Source: Sipunculus nudus (Eukaryota; Annelida; Sipuncula; Golfingiida; Sipunculidae). Taken from it: a stretch of 64,000 nt of DNA. Below are positions 11,201 to 23,600 of this stretch, in pieces. Within the stretch, counting starts at the first letter, position 1. Each line of letters begins with the position of its first letter. Under the pieces are notes generated by a model, which had not been told where the DNA came from, ran no database searches, and saw nothing but the letters and a program-made list of their open reading frames with translations. The stretch covers positions 95,378,723 to 95,442,722 of the forward strand of contig CM049309.1 of NCBI GenBank assembly GCA_026874595.1. Reading direction: 5' to 3'. Position numbers and translations under genes: made by a program.

Positions 11201-14200
11201 GATGAAAAAAGTTAGTTTACCAGAGCACCACAGAACCCTTCCACCAAGAATCTGTATTTGCCCAGCTGGGCTATTTAGTTTACCTGAGAAACACAACACT
11301 CACCAAGAATCTGTATGTGAGTAGCTGGACTAGATAGTTTACTTGAGTACCAAAGATCCCTTCCACCAAGAATCTTGTTTCGCAGTATGATGAAATAAGT
11401 CAGTCACAGCTGTAAGTGACTAGCTGGAATAAATAATTTACCACAGCACCCTTCCACGAAGAATCTGGTTCTGCGGTAAGAATAAAATCGTCAGTGACTG
11501 CTGTATGTGACTAGCTGGGCTAGTAAGTTTCCCAGAGCACTAAAGCACCCTTCCACCAAGAATCTGTATATGATTTGCTGGGCTAGTTAGTTTACCGGAG
11601 CACCACACAATTCTTCCACCAAGAATCTAGTTTCTTAGTATGATAAAAAAAAAGTTAGTGATTGCTGTAAGTGGCTAACTGGGCTAGTTAGTTTACCAGA
11701 GCACCACAGCACCCTTCCACCAAGAATCTGTATGTGACTAGCTTGGCTAGTTAGTCTACCAGAGCACCAAAGCAACCTTTCACCAAGAATCTGTATGTGA
11801 CTAGCTGGGCTAGTTAGTTTACTAGAGCACCACAGAACCTTGCCACCATGAATATGGTTTCGCAGTATGAAGAAAAAAAGTCAGTGATGGCTGTATGCGA
11901 CTAGCTGGGCTAGTTAGTCTACCAGAGCACCAAAGCAACCTTCCACCAAGAATCTGTATGTGACTAGCTGGACTAGATAGTTTACCAGAGCACTAAAGCA
12001 ACCTTCCACCAAGAATCTGTATGTGACTAGCTGGGCTAGTTAGTTTACCAGAGCATCAAAGCAACCTTCCACCAAGAATCTGTAAAAGACTAGCTGGGCT
12101 AGTTAGTTTACTAGTTCACCACAGAACCTTTCCACCATGAAAATGGTTTCGCAGTATGAAGAAAACAAGTAAGTGATGGCTGTATGCGACTAGCTGGGCT
12201 AGTTAGTCTACCAGAGCACCAAAGCAACCTTCCACCAAGAATCTGTATGTGACTACCTGGGCTAGTTAGTTTACCAAAGCCCCAAAGCAACCTTCCACCA
12301 AGAATCTGTATGTGACTACCTGGGCTAGTTAGTTTACTAGAGTACCAGAGAAACTTTCCACCATGAATATGGTTTCGCAGTATGAAGAAAAAAAGTCAGT
12401 GATGGCTGTATGCGACTAGCTGGGCTAGTTAGTTAACCAGAGCACCACAGCACCCTTCCACCAAGAATCTGTATGTGACTAGCTGGGCTAGTTAGTTTAA
12501 CAGAGCACCAAAGCAACCTTCCACCAAGAATCTGTATGTGACTAGCTGGGCTAGTTAGTTTAACAGAGCACCAAAGCAACCTTCCACCAAGAATCTGTAT
12601 GTGACTAGCTGGGCTAGTTAGTTTACCAGAGCACCAAAGCAACCTTCAACCAAGAATCTGTATTTGACTAACTGGGCTAGTTAGTTTACCAGAGCACCAA
12701 AGCAACCTTCCACCAAGAATCTGTATGTGACTCGCTGGGCTAGTTAGTTTACTAAAGCAAAACAGAACCTTTCAACCATGAATATGGTTTCGCAATATGA
12801 AGAAAAAAGTCAGTGATGGCTGTGTGCGAATAGCTGGGCTAGTTAGTTTACCAGGGCAGCACAGCACCCTTCCACCAAGAATCTGTATGTGAATAGCTGG
12901 GCTAGTTATTTTACCAGAGCACCAAAGCAACCTTTCACCAAGAATCTGTATGTGAATAGCTGGGCTAGTTAGTTTACCAGAGCACGAAAGCAACCTTCCA
13001 CCAAGAATCTGTATATGACTTGCTGGGCTAGTTAGTTTACCAGAGCACCACAGCACACTTCCCCCAAGAATCTGGTTTCGCAGTATGATGAAAAAAGTCA
13101 GTGACTGCTGTATGTGACTATCTGGGCTAGTTAGTGTACCAGAGCACCAAAGCAACCTTTCACCAAGAATCTGTATGTGACTAGCTGGGCTAGTTAGTTA
13201 ACCAGAGCACCAAAGCAACCTTCCATCAAGAATCTGTATGTGACTAGCTGGGCTAGTTAGTTTACTAGAGCACAACAGAACCTTTCCACCATGAATATGG
13301 TTTCGCAGTATAAAGAAAATAAGTCAGTGATGGCTGTATGCGAATAGCTTGGCTAGTTAGTTTACCAGAGCAGCACAGCACCCTTCCACCAAGAATCTGT
13401 ATGTGACTAGCTGCGCTAGTTATTTTACCAGAGCACCAAAGCAACCTTCCACCAAGAATCTGTATGTGACTAGCCGGGCTAGTTATTTTACCAGAGCACC
13501 AAAGCAACCTTCCACCAAGAATCTGTATGTGACTAGCTGGGCTAATTAGTTTACCAGAGAACCACAGCACCCTTCCAGTAAGAATCTGTGTGTGACTAGC
13601 TGGGCTAGTTAGTTTACCAGAGCACCAAAGCAACCTTCCACCAAGAATCTGTTTGTGACTAGCTGGGCTAGTTAGTTTACCAGAGTACCAAAGCAACCTC
13701 ATACTAAGAATCTGTATGTGACTAGCTGGGCTAGTTAGTTTACTAGAGCACCACAGAACCTTTCCACCATAAATATGGTTTCGTAGTATGTTGAAAAAAG
13801 TCAGTGACTGCTGTATGTGACTAGCTCGGCTAGTAAGTTTTCAGGCGCACAGCACCCTTCCTCCAAGAATCTGTATGTGACTAGCCGGGCTAGTTAGTTT
13901 ACCAGAGCACTACAGAAACCTTCGACCAATAATCTGGTTTGGCAGTATGATCAAAAAAATTCAGTGACTGCTGTAAGTGATTAGCTGGAAAAATTAGTTT
14001 ACCGGAGCACTACAGATCCCTTCCAACAAGAATCTGAATATGACTAGCTGGGCTAGTTAGTTTACCAGAGCACCACAGCACCCTTCCACCAAGAATCTGT
14101 ATGTGACTAGCTTGGCTAGTTAGTCTACCAGCGCACCAAAGCAACCTTCCACCAAGAATCTGTATGTGACTAGCTTGGCTAGTTAGTTTACCAGAGCACC

Positions 14201-16956
14201 AAAGCACCCTTCCACCAAGAATCTGTATGTGACTAGCTGGGCTAGTTAGTTTACCAGAGCACCAAAGCAACCTTCCACCAAGAATATGTATGTGACTTGC
14301 TGGGCTAGTTGGTTTACCAGAGCACCACAGCACCCTTCTACCAAGAATCTGGTTTCGCAGTATGATAAAATAAGTCAGTGACTGGTGTAAGTGACTAGCT
14401 GGGCTAATTAGTTTACCACAGCACCATTCATCCAAGATTGTTGTTTTGCAGTATGTTGAAAAAAGTCAGTGACTGCTGTATGTGACTTGCTCGGATAGTA
14501 AGTTTCCAGGCGCACAGCACCCTTCCTCCAAGAATCTGTATGTGACTACCTGGGCTAGTTAGTTTACCAGAGCACCAAAGCAACCTTCCACCAAGAATCT
14601 GTATGTGACTACCTGGGCTAGTTAGTTTACCAGAGCACTAAAGCACCCTTCCACCAAGTCTGTATGTGCCTAGCTGGGCTAGTTAGTTTACCAGAGCATC
14701 AAAGCAACCTTCCACCAAGAATCTGTATGTGACTAGCTGGGCTAGTTAGTTTACTAGAGCACCAAAGCAACCTTCCACCAAGAATCTGTATGTGACTACC
14801 TGGGCTAGTTAGTTTACCAGAGCACCAAAACAACCTTCCACCAAGAATCTGTATGTGACTACCAGGGCTAGTTAGTTCACCAGAGCACTAAAGCACCCTT
14901 CCACCAAGAATCTGAATGTGACTTGCTGGGTTAGTTAGATTACCAGAGCACCACAGAAACCTTCGACCAATAATCTGGTTTGGTAGTATGATGAAAAAAA
15001 TTCAGTGACTGCTGTAAGTGATTAGTTGGACTTATTAGTTTACTGGAGCACCACAAATCCCTTCCACCAAAAATCTGAATTTGACTAGCTGGGCTAGTTA
15101 GTTTACCAGAGCACCACAGCACGCTTCCCCCAAGAATCTGGTTTCGCAGTATGATGAAAAAAGTCAGTGACTGCTGTATGTAACTAGCCGGGCTAGTAAG
15201 TTTGCTAGACCACCACAGCACCCTCCCAACAAGAATCGGTATATGACTTGCCGGGCTAGTTAGTTTACCAGAGCACCCCAGCACACTTCCACCAAGAATC
15301 CGTATATGACTTGCTTGGCTAGGTAGTTTACCAGAGCACCCCAACACTCTTCTACCAAGAATCTTTATGTAACTAGCTGGGCTAGTTAGTTTACTAGAGC
15401 ACCAAAGCAACCTTCCACCAAGAATCTGTACGTGAATAGCTGGGCTAGTTAGTTTACCAGAGCACCAAAGCAACCTTCCACCAAGAATCTGTATGTAACT
15501 AGCTGGGCTAGTTAGTTTACCAGAGCACCAAAGCAACCTTCCACCAAGAATCTGTATGTGACTAGCTGGGCTAGTTAGTTTACTAGAGCACAACAGAACC
15601 TTTCCACTATGAATATGGTTTCGCAGTATGAAGAAAAAAAGTCGGTGATGGCTGTATGCGACTAGCTGGCCTATTTAGTTTACCAGAGCACCACAGCACC
15701 CTTCCACCAAAAAACTGTATGGGACTAGCTGGGATAGTTAGTCTACCAGAGCACAACAGCACCCTTCCACCAATAATCCGTATGTGACTAGCTAGTTTAC
15801 CAGAGCACCACAGCAACCTTCCACCAAGAATCTGTATGTGACTGGTTTGGCTAGTTAGTTTACCAGAGCACCAAAGCAACCTTCCACCAAGAATCTGTAT
15901 GTGACTAGCTGGGCTAGTTAGTTTACTAAAGCACCACAGGACCTTTCAACCATGAATATGGTTTCGCAGTATGAAGAAAAAAGTGTGTGATTGCTGTAAG
16001 TGACTAGCTGGGCTAGTTAGTTTACCAGAGCAACACAGCACCCTTTTCACCAAAAATCGGTATGTAACTAGCAAATTTACCAGAGCACCACAGCACCCTT
16101 CCACCAAGAATCTGGTTTCGCAGTATGATGAAATAAGTCAGTGAGTGCTGTATGTGACTAACTGGGCTAGTAAGTTTCCAGGCGCACAGCACCCTTCCTC
16201 CAAGAATCTGTATGTGACTACCTGGGCTAGTTAGTTCACCAGAGCACCACAGCACCCTTCAACCAAGAATCTGGTTTCGCAGTATGATGAAATAAGTCAG
16301 TGACTGCTGAATGTGACTAGCTGGGCTAGTAAGTTTCCAGGCGCACAGCACCCTTCCTCCAAGAATCTGTATGTGACTACCTGGGCTAGTTAGTTCACCA
16401 GAGCTCCAAAGCAACCTTCCACCAAGAATCTGTATGTGACTAGCTGGGCCAGTTAGTTTACAAGAGCACCAAAGCAACCTTCCACCAAGAATCTGTATGT
16501 GACTAGCAAGGCTAGTTAGTTTAACAGAGCACCAAAGCAATCTTCCACCAAGAATCTGTATGTGACTGGCTGGGCTACTTAGTTTACTAGAGCACCACAG
16601 AACCTTTCCACCATGAATATGGTTTCGCAGTATGAAGAAAAAAGTTAGTGATTGCTGTAAGTGACTAGCTATGCTAGTTAATTTACCAGGGCAGCACAGC
16701 ACCCTTCCACCAAGAATCTGTATGTGACTAGCTGGGCTAGTTATTTTTCCAGAGCACCAAAGCAACCTTCCACCAAGAATCTGTATGTGACTAGCTGGGC
16801 TAGTTAGTTTACCAGAGCGCCAAAGCAACCTTCCACCAAGAATCTGTATGTGACTAGCTTGGCTAGTTAGTTTACCAGAGCACCAAAGCGACCTTCCACC
16901 AAGAATCTGTATGTGACTATCTTGGCTAGTTAATTTACCAGAGCACCAAAGCAACC
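8231..16956 (+). repeat. Tandem satellite, 63-bp unit form mixed with 100-bp units (right array)
   Basis: Same family as the left array, but most units are 63 bp: GGCTAGTTAGTTTACCAGAG, CACCAAAGCAACCTTCC, ACCAAGAATCTGTATGTGAC and TAGCTG. They lack the 37-bp segment (GGTTTCGCAGTATGATG plus A-tract and GTCAGTGACTGC) that makes the 100-bp form. Full-length units are interspersed every few short ones. Because 63 bp is 21 codons, the minus strand stays open for long distances and encodes a meaningless 21-residue pseudo-repeat (LLWCSGKLTSPASHIQILGG). These frames should not be called genes. Confidence 0.96.
8940..13125 (+). repeat. Higher-order repeat of 2048 bp (two tandem copies plus start of a third)
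   Basis: Irregular unit variants recur at a constant offset of 2048 bp. The CTCACCAAG junction lies at 9251 and 11299, the truncated TAGTTAACCAGAGC unit at about 10385 and 12433, and the AAAACAGAACC unit at about 10710 and 12758. The first copy covers about 8940-10987 and the second about 10988-13035. A third starts with the ACTTCCCCCAAGAATC unit at about 13050 but departs after roughly 90 bp. A related start is seen again near 15118. This records a recent duplication of a multi-monomer block. Confidence 0.88.
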
Positions 16957-18540
16957 TCCTGGTAAACCAATTAGCCCAGCTGGTCAAATACAGATTCTTG
17001 GTGGAAGGGTGCTTTGGTGCTCTGCTAAACTAACTAGCCAAGCTAGTCACATACAGATTCTTGGTGGAAGGGTGCTGTGGTGCTCTGGTAAACTAACTAA
17101 CCCAGCAAGTCACATTCGGATTTTTGGTGGAAGGTTGCTTTGGTGGTCTGGTAAATTAACTAGCCCAGCTAGTCACATACAGATTCTTGGTGGAAGTGTG
17201 CTGTAGTGCTCTGGGAAACTATAACTAGCCCAGCAAGTCACATACAGATATTTGGTGGAAGGGTGCTCTGGTGCACTGGTAAACTAACTAGCCCAGCTAG
17301 TCACATACAGATTCTTGGTGGAAGGGTGATGTGGTGCTCTGGTAAACTAATTAACCCAGCTGGTCAAATACAGATTCTTGATGGAAGGGTGTTGTGGTGC
17401 TCTGGTAAAAGAATTAGCCCAGCTGGTCAAATACAGATTCTTGGTGGAAGGGTGCTGGGGTGCTCTGGTAAACTAACTAGCCCAGCATAAGTCATATACG
17501 GATTCTTTTTGGGAGGGTGCTGTGGTGGTCTAGCAAACTTACTAGCCCAGCTAGTCACATACAGCAGTCACTGACTTTTTTCATCATACTGCGAAACCAG
17601 ATTCCTGGTGGAACGGTGTTGTGGTGCTCTGGTAAACTAATTAACCCAGCTGGTCAAATACAGATTCTTGATGGAAGGGTGTTGTGGTGCTGTGGTAAAC
17701 TAATTAGCCCAGCTGGTCAAATACAGATTCTTGGTGGAAGGGTTCTGTGGTGCTCTGGTAAACTAACTAGCCCAGCTAGCCACTTACAGCAATCACTAAC
17801 TTTTTTATCATACTGCAAAACTAGATTCTTGATGGAAGAATTGTGTGATGCTCTGGTAAACTAACAAGCCCAGCTAGACACATACAACAGTCACTGACGT
17901 TTTTCATCATACTGCGAATCCAGATTCTTGGTAGAAGGGTGCTGTGGTGCTCTGGTAAACTAACTAACCCAGCTGGTCAAATACAGATTCTTGATGGAAG
18001 GGTGTTGTGGTGCTCTGGTAAAAGAATTAGCCCAGCTGGTCAAATACAGATTCTTGGTGGAAGGGTGCTGGGGTGCTCTGGTAAACTAACTAGCCCAGCA
18101 TAAGTCATATACAGATTCTTTTTGGGAGGGTGCTGTGGTGGTCTAGCAAACTTACTAGCCCAGCTAGTCACATACAGCAGTCACTGACTTTTTCCATCAT
18201 ACTGGGAAACCAGATTCTTGGTGGAACGGTGTTGTGGTGCTCTGGTAAACTAATTAACCCAGCTGGTCAAATACAGATTCTTGATGGAAGGGTGTTGTGG
18301 TGCTCTGGTAAACTAATTAGCCCAGCTAGTCACTTACAACAGTCACTGACTTATTTCATCATACTGGGAAACCAGATTCTTGGTAGAAGGGTACTTTGGT
18401 GCTCTGGTAAACTAACTAGCCCAGCTAGTCACATACCGATTCTTGGTGGAAGGGTGCTGTGGTGCTCTGGTAAACTAACCAGCCCAGCTAGTCACTTATA
18501 GCAATCACTAACTTTTTTTCTTCATACTGCGAAACCAGTA
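16957..18540 (-). repeat. Inverted block of the 63/100-bp satellite
   Basis: At about 16956 the array flips: CAAAGCAACCTCC is followed directly by TGGTAAACCAATTAGCCCAG, the reverse complement of the unit. The opposite orientation persists to about 18540 (AAACCAGTA then TGGTGCACCACAGAATC), where the original orientation returns. Inside the block, a 613-bp duplication is visible (TCTGGTAAAAGAATTAGCC at 17401 and 18014; TTTTTGGGAGGGTGC follows in both). Both breakpoints lie inside repeat units. Confidence 0.93.
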
Positions 18541-18730
18541 TGGTGCACCACAGAATCATTCCACCAAGAATCCGTAAGTGACTAGGTGGGCTAGTTAGTT
18601 TACCAGAGCACCACAGAATCATTCCACCAAGAATTTAGTTTTGCAGTATGATGAAAAAAATCAGTGACTCCTGTATGTGACCAGCTGGACCAATTAGTTT
18701 ACCGAACACCACAGAACCCTTCCAAAGATA
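18541..18730 (+). repeat. Terminal diverged units of the satellite
   Basis: About two diverged units in the original orientation (CACCACAGAATCATTCCACC twice) and a final partial unit ending at CCGAACACCACAGAACCC, after which the satellite stops. Confidence 0.85.
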
Positions 18731-19043
18731 TTTAATTAACATATATCGTTAGTATTGTTGTATTTTTAATATAAGGCAATTCTCGTAATACACAGCAATT
18801 TCATACTTTTTTCTAAAACACCTGAATGTAGGCAAGGGAGAACTTACCGCTATAAACACGTATCCTCGGGATACTCAAATGACACATTAACTCAGTGCAG
18901 GGGTTAACTGTTTTCCATTCTGTGTCCAGATTAATTGATTGAGTACTGAAGGTTTTGTTGCCTGAAATCGAATATAATCGCGAGACTCCGGCTGACCTCA
19001 TCCAGATAAGTTTGCTACGTCCAATCGTCTAATATATAGGCAT
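18731..19043. other. Low-copy spacer, no gene recognised
   Basis: AT-rich sequence without tandem structure. The minus strand has a 62-codon open frame (18813-19001) with a GGTAAGTT donor-like site near 18848. No homology can be recognised, so it is not called as an exon. Confidence 0.5.
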
Positions 19044-19669
19044 ATCTGTTTTTGCTTGCCGGAAATCTCCGATTTCGGCAAGCTGGTTGGTCATTCGCGG
19101 ATGTCTGTTTGTTGCTTGCCGGAAATCTTCGATTTTGGCAAGCAGGTTGGTCAGTCGCGGATGTCTGTTTATTTGTTTGTCTGTTTGTCTGTCTGTTCCC
19201 TCTCTACCGGTTGCAATTTTGCAGCAATCGCTTTCAAACTTACACAGTTTATGGAAAAATTTAAAATGACAGGAGTCTATTGTTTTGGGTCAATATAGGT
19301 CAAAGGTCAATGTCAAGTTCATGAAAAGTTTGCAAAACTTTTTTTTTCATATCTTTGTCCCTATATGTTGTATCTACTTCAACAGTAGCTCATTTTAATC
19401 GCCATTCTTTTGGCCTTTCTTTTGGTGTGAAGCTTACTCAAATTTGCTGTAACCATGGTTACGCATTTCGGGGGGAAAAGTCATGATATTCGAAAATAAG
19501 GAGTCTTATTTTTCTAACTTTGTCAGTTTTAAGCTACAGAGGTCTAGTTTTTTGCATCAGGTAGCAAATAAGTAGTGTTATTTGCTTATATTACAAGTCT
19601 CGCAATATCTCGTACAATATCTCGTCAAACGAGATATTTCGAGATATCGCTTAGTAATAACCTAGAGTC

Positions 19670-20640
19670 CATAAATATGCAAGCATCATTTTGAAACTGA
19701 TATATCTTATGTCTTACACTAATATCTCGAAAAGAATTTTTCATATTCCCGATATGGCCGTTAGGGGGCGCTGCACTTGAACCTTCCCAACATATCATTT
19801 TTTGGCCATATCTCCAAAACTATAAACCTCAATTACAGAAACTATAGCTTAATTTCTTCCTCTAGGTCTTCTCCATAATCTGAATAAGTCATCTGGTCTC
19901 AATCTTGTGTCACTTTGTCAGTATGTCTGTCTGTTAGTCAGTTGTCTTCAAAATCGCCTGCTTGCTGGTTTTTGTGTCTCACATATAGCATTCTACAGGC
20001 CACATTTTAAGAGGAATCCTTCGGAAACTGGTACATCATATGTTTAACACTATTATCTCGAAAAGTGTTTTTCATTTTCCAGATATGGCCACGAGGTGGC
20101 GCTGCAATTGAACCTCCCAAACATTTCATTTTTTTTTTGGCCATATCTCCAAAACTATAAACCTCAATTACAGAAACTATAGCTTATTTTCTTCATCTGG
20201 GTCTTCTCCATAACCTGAGTGAGTCATCTGGTCTCAGTCTTGTGTCACTTTGTCAGTATGTCTGTTTGTTTGTCAGTTGTCCTCAAATTCGCCTGCTTGC
20301 TCTATCTTGGGTCTCACATATAACATTCTACAGGCCACAGTTTTGAAAGAATCCTTTTGAAACTATTACATCTTATGTCTTACAGTAATATATCGAAATG
20401 AATTTTTCATTTTCCGGATATGGCCTCTAGGGGGCGCTGCATACGACCCTGACACACATATTATTATATTGGCCATATCTCTAATACCCAAAGCCTCAGT
20501 TACAAACTATAGCTTATTTTCTTCCTCTGAGTCTTCTCCATAACCAGGTTAAGTCATCTAGTCTCAATCTTGTGTAACTTTGTCAGTATATCTGTCTGTT
20601 GTCCTCAAATTCGCCTGCTTGCTGGTTTTTGCGTGTCACA
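19670..20640 (+). repeat. Tandem ~330-bp modules (first set)
   Basis: Nearly the same text recurs with CATCTGGTCTCAATCTTGTG-type landmarks at 19889, 20227 and 20556 (spacings 338 and 329 bp). Each module has CTTATGTCTTACACTAATAT-like text, a TATGGCC..AGGGGGCGCTGCA core, GGCCATATCTCCAAAACTA, and ACTATAGCTTATTTTCTTCC before the next landmark. The same modules reappear at about 23730-24660. Confidence 0.87.
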
Positions 20641-23600
20641 TATACCATTGTACAGACCACACTTTTGCAGGAATCCTTTGAAACTGGTACAGCTGATGTC
20701 ATCTGTATGTTATATAAAATGTGTCAGTGTGTCAGGATGTCTTTCCGTTTGTCAGTTATTGTCAGCTTTGTATGCTTTCATTTTATTTTGTGTGATATAT
20801 GTCATTCTACAGGCCCTAATTCCTCAGCATTCACTCTGAAGGTCACTCAATTGATGGAAAACCGACACTTTGTATCGTCTGTCTGTCTGTCGTTTTAACT
20901 TCCGGCAAGCGCTCGACCTCTGGTCGTCTAGTTTGTCTGTTTGTCTGTCTGTCTGTCTGTGCTCTACAGGCCACAATTTTTCACCAATCGCTTTGAAACT
21001 TATAGATATAATGTAAAATTGATTCTCCTCGGAACCTATTGTTTTTGGCCATGATTGGTCAAAGGTCAAGGTCAGTGTCACCAAAAAAACTAAAATCTTT
21101 ATTTTCTTCATATCTTCGTCAATAATAATCGTAGCCGCTTAATCTATAGCTCATTTTATTCCTCATCATGTTAGCCTTCCAAGTGCTAGCAAATTGTTCC
21201 GGTGAATGGTTACCATGGTAACGTATTTTTGGGGGGAAATCAGAAAATTCGAAAATTTCCCTCAAAATTTCTCATTTTTTAAGTTAGAGGGGTCTAGTTT
21301 TTTGCACGGTGTAACATTTAATATGCTCTGTGCGAAATTAATGCAAGTCTCGCAAAATCTCGTGCCATTTGTCGTCAAATGAGACTTTTCGAGATTTCAT
21401 TAAATACGAGTTAGAGGTCGCAGTTTTACAGCTACGGTACTGAAAGTGACATATTTTCTGTTGTTCTGTATTATCTCAAACTTGTTTTTTTTTTCATTTT
21501 TCGAAAATAGCCACCAGGGCGCGTGGTACTGGAAACACTATAACTTATCATTTTTCCGCAATATCTAAAAAAATAATAAGCATATAACAATTTTTTTGGT
21601 CGCATCTAAAACTAGGATCATTGCCTTATTCCTATGTATATGTAGCCTTGTGCTTCCGTTACCATGGTTACCAAATTTTGGGGTAAAACTTGACAAACTC
21701 TGAAACTCTGAAAACATGAAGTTTTTGGCTTTATCTCTGTTAATAGTTATGCTACTAGGGTCTAGTTTTTTTCCATAAGGCATCATTCCCTTAGTTCTAA
21801 GTCATTCAATTGCAAATCTCGTTAAATCTCGCTCGGTTATCGTCAAACGAGAAATTACGAGATTTTAAACAAATATCTGTACCTCGGCTATTTTAATGCT
21901 ACAAGGGTCTAGTTTTTTATTGTTCTATGACTTTTTAGTAGATTAAAGTGACAAAAGTGAATATCTAGTAAAATCTCGCACCATTTGTCGTCAAACGAGA
22001 ACAGAGGACCATTTAAACAAATGCCTATAATGCTGTCATTTTTTACACTACAGACATATCAGTTTCAGCATGTGGCAGCGTCTGACACTCTCAGTCATAT
22101 TATGTGATTATATAGCAATTCTCGTCAAACCTCGCCTCGTTTTTTTTTTATCAAATGATGAAGATACATCCAATTGCCGTGAGCGCAAGTGGCTTCAGGG
22201 TTGACCGGTAAGTGCCGGCAAGGCCATTACAGTTGCAAGTTGGCGTGCGCGGTCGTCCATGAATTTCACAAAGCAGCATTGAATAGAGGACAAAAGCCGC
22301 TAAATTTGAATTGAACACACCTGTTATTTTCATTGTGTCCCCTTGTGGTGCCACTTGTGTCGCCAGAAACCACTGGCAAATCTTTCTAACCAGGGACGGA
22401 TCCCCGATTTTGAAGTTGGGTGTGTCAAAATATTTGCGGATCCCTGGTTTAGCAGTTTGGGGGGGGGGGGAGGGGGTTAAATTTTAATTATACATCAAAT
22501 ATTTATAATAAAAAATATAATATTTCGAAACTTATTTTTTTCTTTTAGAAAATAGCCGCCAGATGGCGCTGCAGCAATCATTATTGTGCCATATCTCCAA
22601 AACTATACACACTGTCACAACATTGATTGCAGAATCTGATACTAGATTTAATGCGTTTATCCTCCTGGGGACTCTGTCATATTCTACAGGGGTTAAATTT
22701 TAATTATAAATCAAATATATATAATTAAAAATATCTGGGAACTTATTTTTTTTTCCTTTTAGAAAATAGCCGCCAGATGGCGCTGCAGCAATCATTATTG
22801 TGCCATATCTCGAAAACTATAGACAGTGTCACAACATTGATTGCAGCATCTGAAACAAGATTTAATGCGTTTATCCTCGTGGGGACTCTGTCATATTCTT
22901 CCATTACCATGGGGACCTAAAATACGTTACAATAATATTCTTCTTTTTCTTGAAATTCAAAATATGGAGTTTTTTTCTAATAGACGGTTTTCCATTCTCC
23001 ATGACAGGAGTACATGGCCTTCACATGGAGTTTTTTCCCGTCTGTCTGTCTGTTTGTCTGTCTACTCATCTGCGACTTTTGAAAATCAGCATAACCACAC
23101 AAAATTGTGCTTCTGTTTCCGCTATAATTGGGGTAATTCATTTGACCAGTTCCAAATGTAACCTGACTGTCTGCTGTATGTTGTCTCCTAGTTTGACTTT
23201 CTTATTTCCTCTTCCGGCAAGCGTTCGACCTCTGGTCGTCTAGTCTGTCTGTCTGTCTGTCTGTTTGCTGTTCCCTCTCTACAGGTCGCAATTTTGCTGC
23301 TATCGCTTTCAAACTGACACAGTTGATGGAAAATGTAAAATGACAGAAGCCTATTGTTTTTTATTAATATATGTCAAAGGTCAAGGTCAAGGTCATCCAA
23401 AAATATACAAAACGGTTTTTTCTTCATAACTGTGTGACTATTAGTCGAATCTACTTCAATAGTAGCTCATTTTAAACGTCATTCCAAGGCCTGTCTTCTG
23501 GTGTGTAGCTGACTCATTTTGCGGTAACCATGGTAACACATTTTCGGGGAAAAGTGCTGATATTTTTCTAACTTTGTCAGTTTTAAAGCTACAGAGGTCT

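Larger units (their letters stand above)
19297..23395 (+). promoter_or_regulatory. Nuclear-receptor-like half-site clusters in the compound repeat
   Basis: AGGTCAAAGGTCA, a perfect direct repeat with 1-bp spacing (DR1 class, bound by HNF4/RXR/PPAR-type receptors), lies at 19297-19309. Related clusters lie at 21056-21074 (TGGTCAAAGGTCAAGGTCA) and at 23371-23395, where three TCAAGGTCA-like half-sites follow each other. One cluster sits at the same place in each copy. Binding is inferred from motif only. Confidence 0.45.
19449..23537. promoter_or_regulatory. RFX X-box-like palindromes in the compound repeat
   Basis: GTAACCATGGTTAC (19449-19462), GTTACCATGGTAAC (21209-21222), GTTACCATGGTTAC (21658-21671) and GTAACCATGGTAAC (23524-23537) fit the RFX X-box form (two GTNRCC arms around AT). 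They occupy the corresponding place in each copy. This is a motif-only call. Confidence 0.4.

Noticed and set aside
8138..18501. Many open frames of 60-242 codons encoding a repeated LLWCSGKLTSPASH motif
   Set aside because: They follow the 63-bp (21-codon) satellite on both strands, according to array orientation, with no start context, splice sites or coding bias. They are artefacts of unit length.
1..18730. CRISPR-like array of regular repeats
   Set aside because: There are no unique spacers between constant repeats; units are head-to-tail satellite monomers in a eukaryotic context.
18813..19001. Minus-strand 62-codon frame next to a GGTAAGTT donor-like site
   Set aside because: No recognisable domain and no partner exon; the donor alone is too weak.
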